DNA of 35,460 bases, from the NCBI GenBank assembly GCA_003134855.1, contig PLCS01000002.1, forward strand, positions 66,658 through 102,117, read 5' to 3'. A model generated the notes under the pieces. The model was not told the origin of the DNA and ran no database searches. It worked only from the letters and a program-made list of their open reading frames with translations. This DNA comes from Acidobacteriaceae bacterium (lineage in GTDB: Bacteria > Acidobacteriota > Terriglobia > Terriglobales > Acidobacteriaceae). Positions 16,163 through 24,371 of this stretch are shown in pieces. The translations under genes were made by a program, and so were the position numbers. The stretch's first letter is position 1. Each line of letters begins with the position of its first letter.

Positions 16163-16684
16163 TTATTGCGGTCCGGCCTGCGCTGTTCTGGAGGAGATCA
16201 GCATTTGCTTGAGTTGGGGCAAGGCGCTGCCGAAATGCGGATACAGAACGTCCGCATCGAGGGCCAATCGCCTCTGCCGGGGCACAATTGAAGAAGATAA
16301 TAATTCAATGGGAATTGTCAATTCACCACGCTGAATGCTGTATGGATAGACTCTGACCCTGGCCAGAAAGAACCAGGGATATTCTGTCAATTCGATATGC
16401 GTCACTTCCGCTGCATTGAAGTGGGCGCTGATGCGGCGAAGAGCCAGCTTGAGCGCGCCGGCGATGGCTTCCTCCGATGTATCGCCCACCCCGCTTCGCA
16501 GCGATTCATCGGGAATCCTGACAAAATTCCATCCCAGCGTCCGAATCTTCTTTTCCAGCCGCTGAGCATTGACCGCCCGCGCAAAGTTCCAGCCCTCGCG
16601 GAATTCATCGGTTGCCAGCCCGAGGCCGCCGGGCAATTCAATGTTGGCTCGCAAAAGCAAAGTCGATTCGGAGATCGTGCGCAT
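16163..16684 (-). CDS. Conserved-looking hypothetical protein
   Basis: 173 residues, not recognised. Starts MRTISESTLLLRANIELPGGLGLATDEFREGWNF; a central helix (SEEAIAGALKLALRRISAHF) is followed by a strand-rich part (VTHIELTEYPWFFLARVRVYPYSIQRGE). No signal peptide or membrane span. AGAGAG precedes the ATG. It starts 25 bases after the stop of the response regulator on the same strand, so the two are probably co-transcribed. Confidence 0.75.
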   Translation of the reverse strand: MRTISESTLLLRANIELPGGLGLATDEFREGWNFARAVNAQRLEKKIRTLGWNFVRIPDESLRSGVGDTSEEAIAGALKLALRRISAHFNAAEVTHIELTEYPWFFLARVRVYPYSIQRGELTIPIELLSSSIVPRQRRLALDADVLYPHFGSALPQLKQMLISSRTAQAGPQ

Positions 16685-16709
16685 TGTTGCTCTCTTTCTT
16701 TCGCTGGTC

Positions 16710-17132
16710 TCAGCAGCTCAGGCTGGGCGCGCTCCGCGGAAAGGGCATTGCCCTTGGCGCGCACCGCTCCACATGGGGCAATGTTTCCATCACCCGCAAC
16801 AAAGCGACGACGCTGCTGCCCTTTTGGTAAAAGCCATCCGCGGCTACTCCGGAAGGCGCCTCGTCACCGCGAAACGAGCCGCTCATGGCAATCGTACGGA
16901 TGGCTGGAAAACGGCGCCGGACCTCCGAGAGCAACTCGAAACCGGAGATACCGGGCATGTTGAGATCGGAGAGCAGCAGCTCGGGAGCCTCATTCACAAT
17001 CTCGCGCAATGCGGAGAAGCCGTCTTCGGCGGAGCGTACGCTGTATCCGATCTCTGTCAGCACCAGCGACAGCGACTCGCGAATGGAAGGCTCATCATCG
17101 ACGATAAGAAGTGTTGCCGGCGGATTTAGCAT
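16710..17132 (-). CDS. Receiver-only response regulator
   Basis: 140 residues with a single CheY-like receiver domain. The acidic pair D12/D13 (LLIVDDEPS), phosphoacceptor D56 (LLSDLNMPG), S84 (AMSG) and K104 (YQKG) are all in place, so it should accept phosphate. There is no output domain; the last ~20 residues (ERCAPRAMPFPRSAPSLSC) are a basic tail. GAGGGGG lies before the ATG. It sits between a Crp-type regulator gene upstream and a hypothetical gene downstream on the same strand. No histidine kinase is nearby. Confidence 0.92.
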   Translation of the reverse strand: MLNPPATLLIVDDEPSIRESLSLVLTEIGYSVRSAEDGFSALREIVNEAPELLLSDLNMPGISGFELLSEVRRRFPAIRTIAMSGSFRGDEAPSGVAADGFYQKGSSVVALLRVMETLPHVERCAPRAMPFPRSAPSLSC

Positions 17133-17201
17133 CTCTTACCCCCTCAAAACGCATTTCAGGGAATTAGGGTGAGTATGCCCTTCAGCAAATTGTTATGCTG
17201 T

Positions 17202-17957
17202 TCAATTTCGCTCAGAGGCGGCCAGAGATTCCTTCACCGGCCTTGAATGGCGAACCGGCAGTGCTGTAATGGGCGGCTCTTCGGCGTGATCGGCCGGCAA
17301 TTGATCGTGCAAAATCACATTCAGCAGCGACCTGTGCACATGAATGCGGTCCTTGTAGTCGATAAATCCGTGCTCGCGAAAGCGGTTCATGAAGAAGCTG
17401 ACGCGGGACCGCGTGGTCCCAATCATCTCCGCCAAAGTCTCCTGAGAGATTTTTGGAATCAGCGATTCATGCTCGCCGGGCTCGCCAAACTCCGCCATCA
17501 AGAGCAGAATTCTCGCCAGGCGCTTTTCGCTGGAGTTGAAGAGCTGATCGACCAGATCGGCTTGTACGCGCATACTATGGGTCAGCAGAAACTTCATGAA
17601 GAGGTTGGAGAACTCCGGCTGCTCGTGCATCACGCGAACCATCTCCTCGCGCGCGATCTTGAGCGCGGTGCAGGGGGTGATGGCTGTGGCAGTGGATAAG
17701 CGCAACCCCGGTAGCGCCGCGAGCGCCCCCTGACCGACAAACTCACCCGAAGTAACAAGCGTAATGGTTGCTTCCTTGCCTGCAGCCGAAACGACGGTGA
17801 CTTTTGCCCGGCCCTTTTGCAGATAGAAGACCGAGTCTGCCGGGTCTCCCTGAGAAAAGAAAGTCTCCCTGGGCCCCAACTCAACGATTCTGCGTCCCAG
17901 TCCGGCGTTAGCCAGAAAGGCGGCGGCATCGAAAGCGGGTTGGGAAAGCTGCATCAT
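17202..17957 (-). CDS. Crp/Fnr-family transcriptional regulator
   Basis: 251 residues. N-terminal cyclic-nucleotide-type beta-roll (ELGPRETFFSQGDPADSVFYLQKGRAKVTVVSAAGKEATITLVTSGEFVGQGAL), a long dimerisation helix, then a winged HTH (ISQETLAEMIGTTRSRVSFFMNRFREHGFIDY). It lacks the N-terminal cysteine cluster of FNR, so oxygen sensing through an iron-sulfur cluster is unlikely; the ligand is unknown. The start at 17957 (first of two adjacent ATGs) has GAG at useful distance; the frame is open to 18032 but the added residues are only basic. Transcribed away from the SYLF gene; 70 bases separate it from the response regulator. Confidence 0.92.
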   Translation of the reverse strand: MMQLSQPAFDAAAFLANAGLGRRIVELGPRETFFSQGDPADSVFYLQKGRAKVTVVSAAGKEATITLVTSGEFVGQGALAALPGLRLSTATAITPCTALKIAREEMVRVMHEQPEFSNLFMKFLLTHSMRVQADLVDQLFNSSEKRLARILLLMAEFGEPGEHESLIPKISQETLAEMIGTTRSRVSFFMNRFREHGFIDYKDRIHVHRSLLNVILHDQLPADHAEEPPITALPVRHSRPVKESLAASERN

Positions 17958-18376
17958 AGAAGGTCTCATCCCGGAACGGCTGTGTCGCGGTGATCGTGAG
18001 AAGATGCGCAACTGCAAAGAGCTGCGGCTCACAAGGCAATTGCGGTGATGGATGCAGATTCATCGGCCATCAACAGGAGCATGGATACCAGGCGCAGTCG
18101 AAGAAGTGAGTGCGGCATCATACCGTCAACATTCTCCTACACCGGCATCTACATGGATTTTATCTTGGAGCGGGGAGGGAAAGTCTGTTCCATTTTGCTC
18201 ACAATTCGAGAGATTTCTTCGAGACCGAACCGATTCGGCGTTGCCCGCGGATTGCGCCCTGAGCGTTCTTGCTCAGACGGCGCGCATTCATCGCTCTAAT
18301 GTGGGAAGTACCTTGTGCGCCTCAGATGCGCGTACAGCAAGTGACGCTGCGCATGGGTAGAAAAATGGTGAGATGC
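17958..18376. other. Divergent intergenic region
   Basis: About 420 bases between the Crp-type regulator (minus) and the SYLF gene (plus). It must contain both promoters. I see no confident promoter pair, repeat or RNA gene. Open frames in it lack ribosome-binding sites and coding character. Confidence 0.4.
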
Positions 18377-19066
18377 ATGAAGAAGTTTGTGACGTTGGTA
18401 GCAGTTCTCAGCTTGACGAGTCTCGGCTGGGCGGGAAGTAATCGCGAAGCAACAGTCGACCGGCTGGATCATGCCGGCGCGGTATTGCACGAGATCATGG
18501 CAGCGCCGGATAAAGGTATTCCGGAAGAAGTTCTGGAACACGCAAAGTGCGTGGCCGTCGTGCCGCACATGCTCAAGGGCGGCTTTGTCTTTGGCGCGGA
18601 GAATGGCAGAGGCGTTGCCACCTGCCGTACCGCAAACGGCTGGAGCGCGCCGGCGTTCTTTGCCATCACCGGCGGAAGCTGGGGATTGCAGATTGGCATT
18701 GAAGGCGTGGATCTGGTCATGGTTATCCAGGGCGACAAGGGTATGCAGCGTTTGATGTCCAGCCAGTTTCAGATTGGCGGGGACGCCTCGGCGGCCGCCG
18801 GACCGGTGGGACGCCATGCCTCCGCCAATACCGACTGGAAGCTCGAAACCGAGATTCTCACTTACTCGCGGGCCAAGGGCGCCTTTGCCGGACTTACTCT
18901 GACCGGCGCGGATATTCGCCGCGATGAGGATTCCACGGAAGCCATCTACGGCCACGACATTTCCACGCACCGCATTTTGAGCGGCGAAGTGGCTGTGCCG
19001 GCTCTTGCCGCACGGTTCCTTGATGCAGTCAGGGACGCAAAGGCCCAGGCTATTGCCGCTAACTAA
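18377..19066 (+). CDS. SYLF/YSC84-domain exported protein
   Basis: 229 residues. Signal peptide MKKFVTLVAVLSLTSLGWAG, then a SYLF-type domain over nearly the whole mature protein: KCVAVVPHMLKGGFVFGAENGRGVATCR, GSWGLQIGIEGVDLVMVIQGDKGMQRLMSSQFQIGGDASAAAGPVGR, LTYSRAKGAFAGLTLTGADIRRDE. The eukaryotic YSC84/SH3YL1 relatives bind phosphoinositides through this domain; bacterial members are exported and of unclear role, possibly lipid binding in the periplasm. The ATG at 18377 gives the cleanest signal peptide, with GGTGAGA upstream; ATGs further upstream are open. A small membrane protein gene follows. Confidence 0.92.
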   Translation: MKKFVTLVAVLSLTSLGWAGSNREATVDRLDHAGAVLHEIMAAPDKGIPEEVLEHAKCVAVVPHMLKGGFVFGAENGRGVATCRTANGWSAPAFFAITGGSWGLQIGIEGVDLVMVIQGDKGMQRLMSSQFQIGGDASAAAGPVGRHASANTDWKLETEILTYSRAKGAFAGLTLTGADIRRDEDSTEAIYGHDISTHRILSGEVAVPALAARFLDAVRDAKAQAIAAN

Positions 19067-19142
19067 CAGATCATGGTGAATGCTTGCGGGCGCATGAGAT
19101 AGTTTGCAGTTCTCATGCGCCCGCGGCGCAAAAGGAGCAACA

Positions 19143-19286
19143 ATGCTTTGGACAATCTTTGTCATCCTTCTCGTTCTCTGGCTGTTGGGTTTCAGCTTCC
19201 ATATTGCCGGCAGCCTGATTCACCTTCTGCTGGTCGTAGCGCTCATCGTTCTAGTCATCAACCTGATCTCCGGACGACGGTCGTGA
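19143..19286 (+). CDS. Small membrane protein, lmo0937-like family
   Basis: 47 residues, almost entirely hydrophobic: two adjacent membrane helices (MLWTIFVILLVLWLLGFSF and LIHLLLVVALIVLVINLI) and a basic tail SGRRS. This matches the lmo0937 family of tiny membrane proteins, of unknown function and common next to stress genes. AAGGAG lies six bases before the ATG, which decides the start over the longer frame from 19104. It lies 76 bases after the SYLF gene on the same strand. Confidence 0.85.
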   Translation: MLWTIFVILLVLWLLGFSFHIAGSLIHLLLVVALIVLVINLISGRRS

Positions 19287-20560
19287 CTTTCGATTCGTTC
19301 GCCGCGAATCATGCAAGGGTTTGGGAAACGGCAGACCTGAGCATGATTCGCGGCAAGAGGAAGGGCTCACCCCGTACGCGCCGGAGCGAAAATACGATAT
19401 CCCCTGATTTTTCAGGGGATTGAGTCATAATCCTGGATATCTTTGGATGTTCCTGGGAAGGGTTCCTGGCGGTGGGAAGAGTCTCCTGCGAACCGTTCTC
19501 TGGTTGGATTCCCTGCTAACAGGGAAAAATACAGGGAAATTCTCGAATTTGGCCTCCAGATTCCGCTGGACAACTCCCTACCGTCATGATTCTAGGCGAG
19601 TTCCGATGGCAGACGCATGACTTAAACACGCAACGGAACAGGGAATTATCACCCACGTATCAGGGATTTGTTAGTCCCTGATAAGGTGGAAGTCGATTCC
19701 CCAAGTCCAAAATCCTTCGGAGAGTTTTTCGGCCCAAGTCCGCCCGCACTTAATGTGTGCTACAGGATTCGGTCCTCCACGCGCCACTGCGCATTTTTAC
19801 CAGTACAGGAGTTGCCGGGCACTCCGGGCGAGGGCGGCGGTGAGGTTTTCGCCGGTTTGAATTCATTGGGCACGAAAAGGGCCTAACGTTTGCTGTTACC
19901 GATCCTGCCTGCCGGGCTGAACTTTGGTTGATTTTGGGGTATCGGGACGCTGGAACTCACTCCCATGCTGGTCCATTGCGGTCCCGGCTCACGGCAACTG
20001 TTAACCAGAAAGTAACTGACGACTTAGCGACCATCCGCCCGCAACCTGGAAAAACGGCGGAACGGCTCGCCGAGCGCATTGGGCTGTTCTCGTCAACCCA
20101 GGATCATGTCCACGCAGATCGGCGAACACTTGCCGACTTCAGGGGAGTAATCTATCGTTGAAACGACTAAGCCTCTAACTATCAATAACTTGGTTCGTCT
20201 TTTTGACGTTTTGCCGCCTCCGACGAATCCTCGCTAGAAGCGGCGGACCCTGTCTCCAACACAGCCCAAAGTCCGGATAATCGGCTCCTCGCCCGTCCCG
20301 CTGAGGACGCAGGAAGAATGACGGGGCATCATCGTCGGGAACTTGAGGGTAGCCCCCGCATGCTCCTTTCCTCGTACGATTCCGGGTTTTTCAACCATAC
20401 CTGCTTGCCTTAATTCCACTGGCACAAAACTTGTTGGGCACTCCAACCCTTTCGTGCTACAGTAACTTCCTGTCCTTTTCATTCGGCCGACTTCCCTACT
20501 TTCAATTATTAGGGGACAGAATTGCCTAGCGGTAATAAGCGTTCGATTAAGAGGACATTC
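19287..20560. other. Relic-like non-coding region
   Basis: 1.27 kb without a gene I can support. It contains hairpins ATCCCCTGA-tttt-TCAGGGGAT (19399-19420) and TATCAGGGA/TCCCTGATA with an 8-base loop (19658-19683), and many CAGGGA words between 19500 and 19680. Open frames on either strand (for example minus 20482-20234, 82 codons) have protein-like stretches but no ribosome-binding site. The texture suggests decayed mobile DNA at the left edge of an accessory region. Confidence 0.45.
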
Positions 20561-20851
20561 GTGAGACTGCCCAGCCTTTTCTTCCGCAGGGCGACGTTTT
20601 CGCTCTTAACACTCCTGGTTGTCCACGCGGCGGCTGGCCCTGTTGAGGCGCAGGATTCGGTCTTCCAGATCATTGCTCTCAATCGCCTTATGCAAGTCGT
20701 CTCCGACGCCATGCTTCCGCTCAGCTTCGACGTTCCAGTTTCACCCGGTGCCCAACCTCTCGCCGCGCAGATATCGGAAGTCTGGTACTGCGATGGCGAC
20801 AAGAACGCGACAGCGTCAGCAGTCGTTGTGGTTTCACCCTATGCTCGGTGA
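20561..20851 (+). CDS. Small exported hypothetical protein
   Basis: 96 residues from a GTG start at 20561, preceded by AGAGGA at proper distance. A signal peptide (LPSLFFRRATFSLLTLLVVHAAAGPVEAQ) is followed by a short mature part with QIIALNRLMQVVSDAMLPLSFDVP and SEVWYCDGDKNATASAVVVV. Function not recognised. It could be intact or the truncated front of a larger exported protein. It lies 455 bases ahead of the exported/membrane operon, on the same strand, but a promoter between them suggests separate transcription. Confidence 0.5.
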   Translation: MRLPSLFFRRATFSLLTLLVVHAAAGPVEAQDSVFQIIALNRLMQVVSDAMLPLSFDVPVSPGAQPLAAQISEVWYCDGDKNATASAVVVVSPYAR

Positions 20852-21009
20852 TCAGAAGATCTCTTGCTTTCTAACTGAACAGGTGCTCGCGTCGCGCTAT
20901 AAGGAACCCAGGATATGTTCTAGCTTGCACCTTCGAACGTGAGAATGCCAACGCAATGCGATTCGATGGTGACCAGTAACATAAACAATTGAGGAATCTA
21001 AGTTTGTGC

Positions 21010-21038
21010 TTTACATGTTGACATGGGGCTTGTATAAT
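21010..21038 (+). promoter_or_regulatory. Consensus-like sigma-70 promoter for the exported/membrane operon
   Basis: TTTACA (21010-21015), a 17-base spacer and a perfect TATAAT (21033-21038). The next gene start with a ribosome-binding site is at 21307, so the transcript would carry a leader of about 260 bases. The rest of the 455-base gap has no supported gene. Confidence 0.7.
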
Positions 21039-21306
21039 GCATTCTTCCGGCCAGTGCATACCGGAGTAGTTCCGTTCCTTTGTATGGATGATCTCTTCAC
21101 GCTTATGTAATGGAGCAGGTTGTCGCGCTCGACTGCATTCCAAGCCGAATTCATGCGGTTTTGCGCGGCGAAGCTTCATTCATGCCGACAAAGTTTGAGT
21201 TGTTTCGTGGGCCCCGGTTGCAAATCAGTCACAGATCCCCGAGTCCCGTTCTCCCAGCTGGAGAGCGTTGCCAATATGTAAAGGGAAGTTTTTCGAGGGT
21301 TCGATC

Positions 21307-24009
21307 ATGCGTCGCAGAATACAGATTCTGGCGGTTTTGTCCTTCCTTTTCGTGGGAGGCACTACTTATGGACAAGACGTAAAGGGCTGTACGGACGGCA
21401 AGAAGGGTGACGAAGGCAAGTGGAAAACGGTCCCGTGCAACGGTATCAGCGTCGGTCTCCCAAAAGTCTTTGACAACCGTACCCTCACGCTGCAGCTCGA
21501 AAAGCTGAAGCAGCAATTGAACCAGCAACAGACACAAAACGGTGTGATCGATCTCAAGTCTGTTGCAGCCGCACTCAACAATCTGCAGGGCCTGAGTCAA
21601 CGAGAGACCTCCACCGCACTGTCGGTTACCGGAAGCCCAACTCCCGCAGCCACACTGACTAACACGCTCAATACGGGCAACGTCGATACCAGTGGCAATC
21701 CACTTCCCAACACCACGACCACCCAGAATCAGACGACTAACTCAAGCGTTACCCCGACGGCGCCCGCATTCGATAGCTTCGCCACGCTTCCCGCGGGCTT
21801 CAATCCAACCTTCGGTTCGAGCGCCTCAGATATTCTGAACGATCAGATGAATCTCTCCTATCAGATCGTCAACCTGCAGATGCTGCTCGATCGAGCGCTC
21901 TCCGATCGCATCTACCCGCAGGACTCCGGCGGTGGCACACGGCTACAAACCGTGCTGGGCTTCAATGTGTCCCTCGATCCGCCGCGCACAGCAAACGACG
22001 CCGTTGCCGTTGTGGAAGTCACACTGAAATCGGATTCAGGAGGAGACATATCGCTCGTCGCGCTCATGCCGCAGGAAAAGACCTACAACGCGGCGGCGTT
22101 GAGCAGCAAATCGAACGCCTATAGTGGCGCCGCGATGGCAGGCGCGTTTGAGGTGGGCGGAGGTGTGAGAAAGCGCTCACAGGTCTTTTACCTCTACAAA
22201 GACGTGGACACGTTGTCCTATGAGCGCATGACTCCGGACGGTTCGATCGTCTTCGGCTGGATGTTCCGTCCGGTGCTCGGCAGAAGGTCCGTCACTCCCG
22301 GGTTTAAACAGCTCTTCGCTGTCCTAGCATTGCCCCGCACCGACTGCATCGATCCAGCCAAGGACGACGCCTGCGCGGTAAAGGTAACGCCGACGGTACG
22401 CACCTACTGGAAGAAGTATGACCGGAACACGCAGACGGGCTTCCGAAGAGAAGAGGCTAACCGCGCTCGCGATGCCTGGTATGGCCTGAGCATGGGGCTC
22501 GCGAAGCCTCAGCTCTTCTCCCACGCGGGCTATCAGAATTATCGGGAGTACGGCGCGGTACGGGTTGGAGCGACAGGGGAGTATCAGAGGCAACTGACTC
22601 CCACCGTGACGAGGATCGAATGGCGGCCCACCGGAGCCAAGACGACGACGATCTCGGTTAAAGGGAATAACTTCTTCACGGACACTCAGGTGTTGCTGGG
22701 AGACACGAAGTACTCGGAAGCTGCCGGCAATATGGCCATCAAGTCGGACCAAAGCTTCGAACTCACATCGACCCTGGATCAGGTGGCTAGCGGGACCGGC
22801 GTGATCGAGGGGCGCTACGGTCTTTCCACGCCGCTCGTGAATGCGGGCCCCGCAAACTGTGTTGGTACATGTGCGTACGGCGTTGAGATCGACCCTGAGC
22901 ACGCGCCGACGATCACACAAGCTATGGGCGGTTCACGTCATTTGACTGTCACATTGCGAGCGATACCAAGCCCAGAAAGTGTGGCCGCTGCCAAGACCGC
23001 AGCCGAGAGGACGGCCCTCACGAAGCTAGCAGTCTCGAATCTCGCGGGTCTCTCCAACGTGAGCTTGACGGGCGACAACGAAGGTAGCGTGTTTAGAACC
23101 ACACAGACACCGGTCCTGTCGGTCAATGGCACCGCCATTCCTTTTCCCTATGACATCGTGAATCTCCCCAACGGGACGCGGATTCAGATCAGCGCGAACG
23201 TTTCCGACACACTTCTTACGGACACATCCGCTGCCGCTATCAAGATCGCGTGGCCTTTCTATGACCAATCAAAGTGGTCCACTTCGATCACATTTTCTCC
23301 GCCGGACGCTCAATTCAGCGTGGCGCGGGTTAGCGACACGAGCTTTGTGCTCTCGCGCATCAATAGTCAGGCTTTTGTCGGAAAGTGCGACGGGCCGAAA
23401 CATTGCTGGACTCTGATCGCAACCGATAAACCACTGCCTTTCGGGACCAACGACTGCGCTCCGAAACCTGTTCCTGCTCCGGCTCCCGCTCCAGGTGGGA
23501 AGCAAGCAGGCAAGAAGCAGGACACACCAGCTCAAGCGACAGCCACGCCGATGCCTTTTGCAACCGCGCCTGTCTACTCGTACCTCTTTACGTTCCCGGC
23601 AAAGTTGCCGAGCAAAGCCATTCTTGTTTCGACCGATGGGGGTATCTACCACCTCGACATACCGGATTCGACAGACAAAAAAGACACCTCGACCAAGGTC
23701 ACGTCACTGCAACAATACGACTCGGCATGGATCGATATCACTTATCCAACGAACAAAGTGCCAGACCGGGTAGAGACCAACGGGGTCGCGCTGAAATGGC
23801 GAGTCGATCCACCCGATCCGAAGGCGATCCCCGCAGTGGCGACTGCGGGAAAGACCACTGACAAGACAATGCATGTCGAGATCACCCGATCCGAAACTGC
23901 AAAGCCGGGGCTGCTCGATGTCGTGGTCTTCGATAAGACAAACGCTCAGATTGCGAAGGTGCAGGTCCGGATTACCTGCACGTTATGCGGCAATGGAGGA
24001 GACAAGTGA
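21307..24009 (+). CDS. Large exported protein of unknown function
   Basis: 900 residues, not recognised. Signal peptide MRRRIQILAVLSFLFVGGTTYGQ; a coiled-coil stretch (RTLTLQLEKLKQQLNQQQ) near residue 60; a Thr/Asn/Pro-rich linker (~105-170); a domain with TVLGFNVSLDPPRTANDAVAVVEVTLKS and GWMFRPVLGRRSVTPGFKQLFAVLALP; a possible Ig/TIG-like beta domain (TTTISVKGNNFFTDTQVLLG); a Pro/Ala/Lys-rich hinge (PAPAPAPGGKQAGKKQDTP) and a C-terminal beta domain ending in a cysteine pair (ITCTLCGNGGDK). GAGGG lies before the ATG at 21307. It is first of three tightly linked genes; its stop overlaps the next start (TGATG). A surface or periplasmic assembly role is plausible but unproven. Confidence 0.85.
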   Translation: MRRRIQILAVLSFLFVGGTTYGQDVKGCTDGKKGDEGKWKTVPCNGISVGLPKVFDNRTLTLQLEKLKQQLNQQQTQNGVIDLKSVAAALNNLQGLSQRETSTALSVTGSPTPAATLTNTLNTGNVDTSGNPLPNTTTTQNQTTNSSVTPTAPAFDSFATLPAGFNPTFGSSASDILNDQMNLSYQIVNLQMLLDRALSDRIYPQDSGGGTRLQTVLGFNVSLDPPRTANDAVAVVEVTLKSDSGGDISLVALMPQEKTYNAAALSSKSNAYSGAAMAGAFEVGGGVRKRSQVFYLYKDVDTLSYERMTPDGSIVFGWMFRPVLGRRSVTPGFKQLFAVLALPRTDCIDPAKDDACAVKVTPTVRTYWKKYDRNTQTGFRREEANRARDAWYGLSMGLAKPQLFSHAGYQNYREYGAVRVGATGEYQRQLTPTVTRIEWRPTGAKTTTISVKGNNFFTDTQVLLGDTKYSEAAGNMAIKSDQSFELTSTLDQVASGTGVIEGRYGLSTPLVNAGPANCVGTCAYGVEIDPEHAPTITQAMGGSRHLTVTLRAIPSPESVAAAKTAAERTALTKLAVSNLAGLSNVSLTGDNEGSVFRTTQTPVLSVNGTAIPFPYDIVNLPNGTRIQISANVSDTLLTDTSAAAIKIAWPFYDQSKWSTSITFSPPDAQFSVARVSDTSFVLSRINSQAFVGKCDGPKHCWTLIATDKPLPFGTNDCAPKPVPAPAPAPGGKQAGKKQDTPAQATATPMPFATAPVYSYLFTFPAKLPSKAILVSTDGGIYHLDIPDSTDKKDTSTKVTSLQQYDSAWIDITYPTNKVPDRVETNGVALKWRVDPPDPKAIPAVATAGKTTDKTMHVEITRSETAKPGLLDVVVFDKTNAQIAKVQVRITCTLCGNGGDK

Positions 24010-24317
24010 TGGTTAGCAAGAAAACCAGCAAGAAGACGCCCGCGAGGAACGCGAAAGCGGCGAAAAAGAACGCAGTCGCGCAAACCGACCCGATGATGCC
24101 GCCAGCGTCGGCAAAGTTCACTTCGGACCTGACCAAGGTATTCCAGCGGCATGGTTGGTCTGGCCTTCCGCAAAAACTCAGCTTTTCATTAGCCGGTGGC
24201 CCTGGTCGAACGTGTGAGGATGGATCGCCTCCTCAGCCCAAGTGGATCAGCTGTCCGGGCGGCAAGCTAAAAATGGTTTACGTCTGCCCGGGGGAAGACC
24301 CGACCTGTGACGATTAG
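24009..24317 (+). CDS. Small basic, cysteine-containing hypothetical protein
   Basis: 102 residues, not recognised. The first ~25 residues are Lys/Arg/Ala-rich (MVSKKTSKKTPARNAKAAKKN), much like a histone-like tail or a nucleic-acid-binding leader; the C-terminal part has four cysteines (RTCEDG, WISCPGGK, VYVCPGEDPTCDD). No hydrophobic signal peptide. GGAGGAG precedes an ATG that overlaps the stop of the 900-residue protein by one base, so translation is probably coupled. Confidence 0.75.
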   Translation: MVSKKTSKKTPARNAKAAKKNAVAQTDPMMPPASAKFTSDLTKVFQRHGWSGLPQKLSFSLAGGPGRTCEDGSPPQPKWISCPGGKLKMVYVCPGEDPTCDD

Positions 24318-24371
24318 CGATATTGCCAGCCTGACTTACCAGTACCCGAATCAATAGCCGTCGGAGGGGCG

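Noticed and set aside
20234..20482. 82-codon minus-strand frame as a gene
   Set aside because: Has protein-like stretches but no ribosome-binding site and no family I can name, and it lies in relic-rich DNA; kept only as a note in the gap entry.
21022..21038. TTGACA at 21019-21024 as the -35 box
   Set aside because: It is only eight or nine bases from TATAAT; the TTTACA at 21010 has the correct 17-base spacing.
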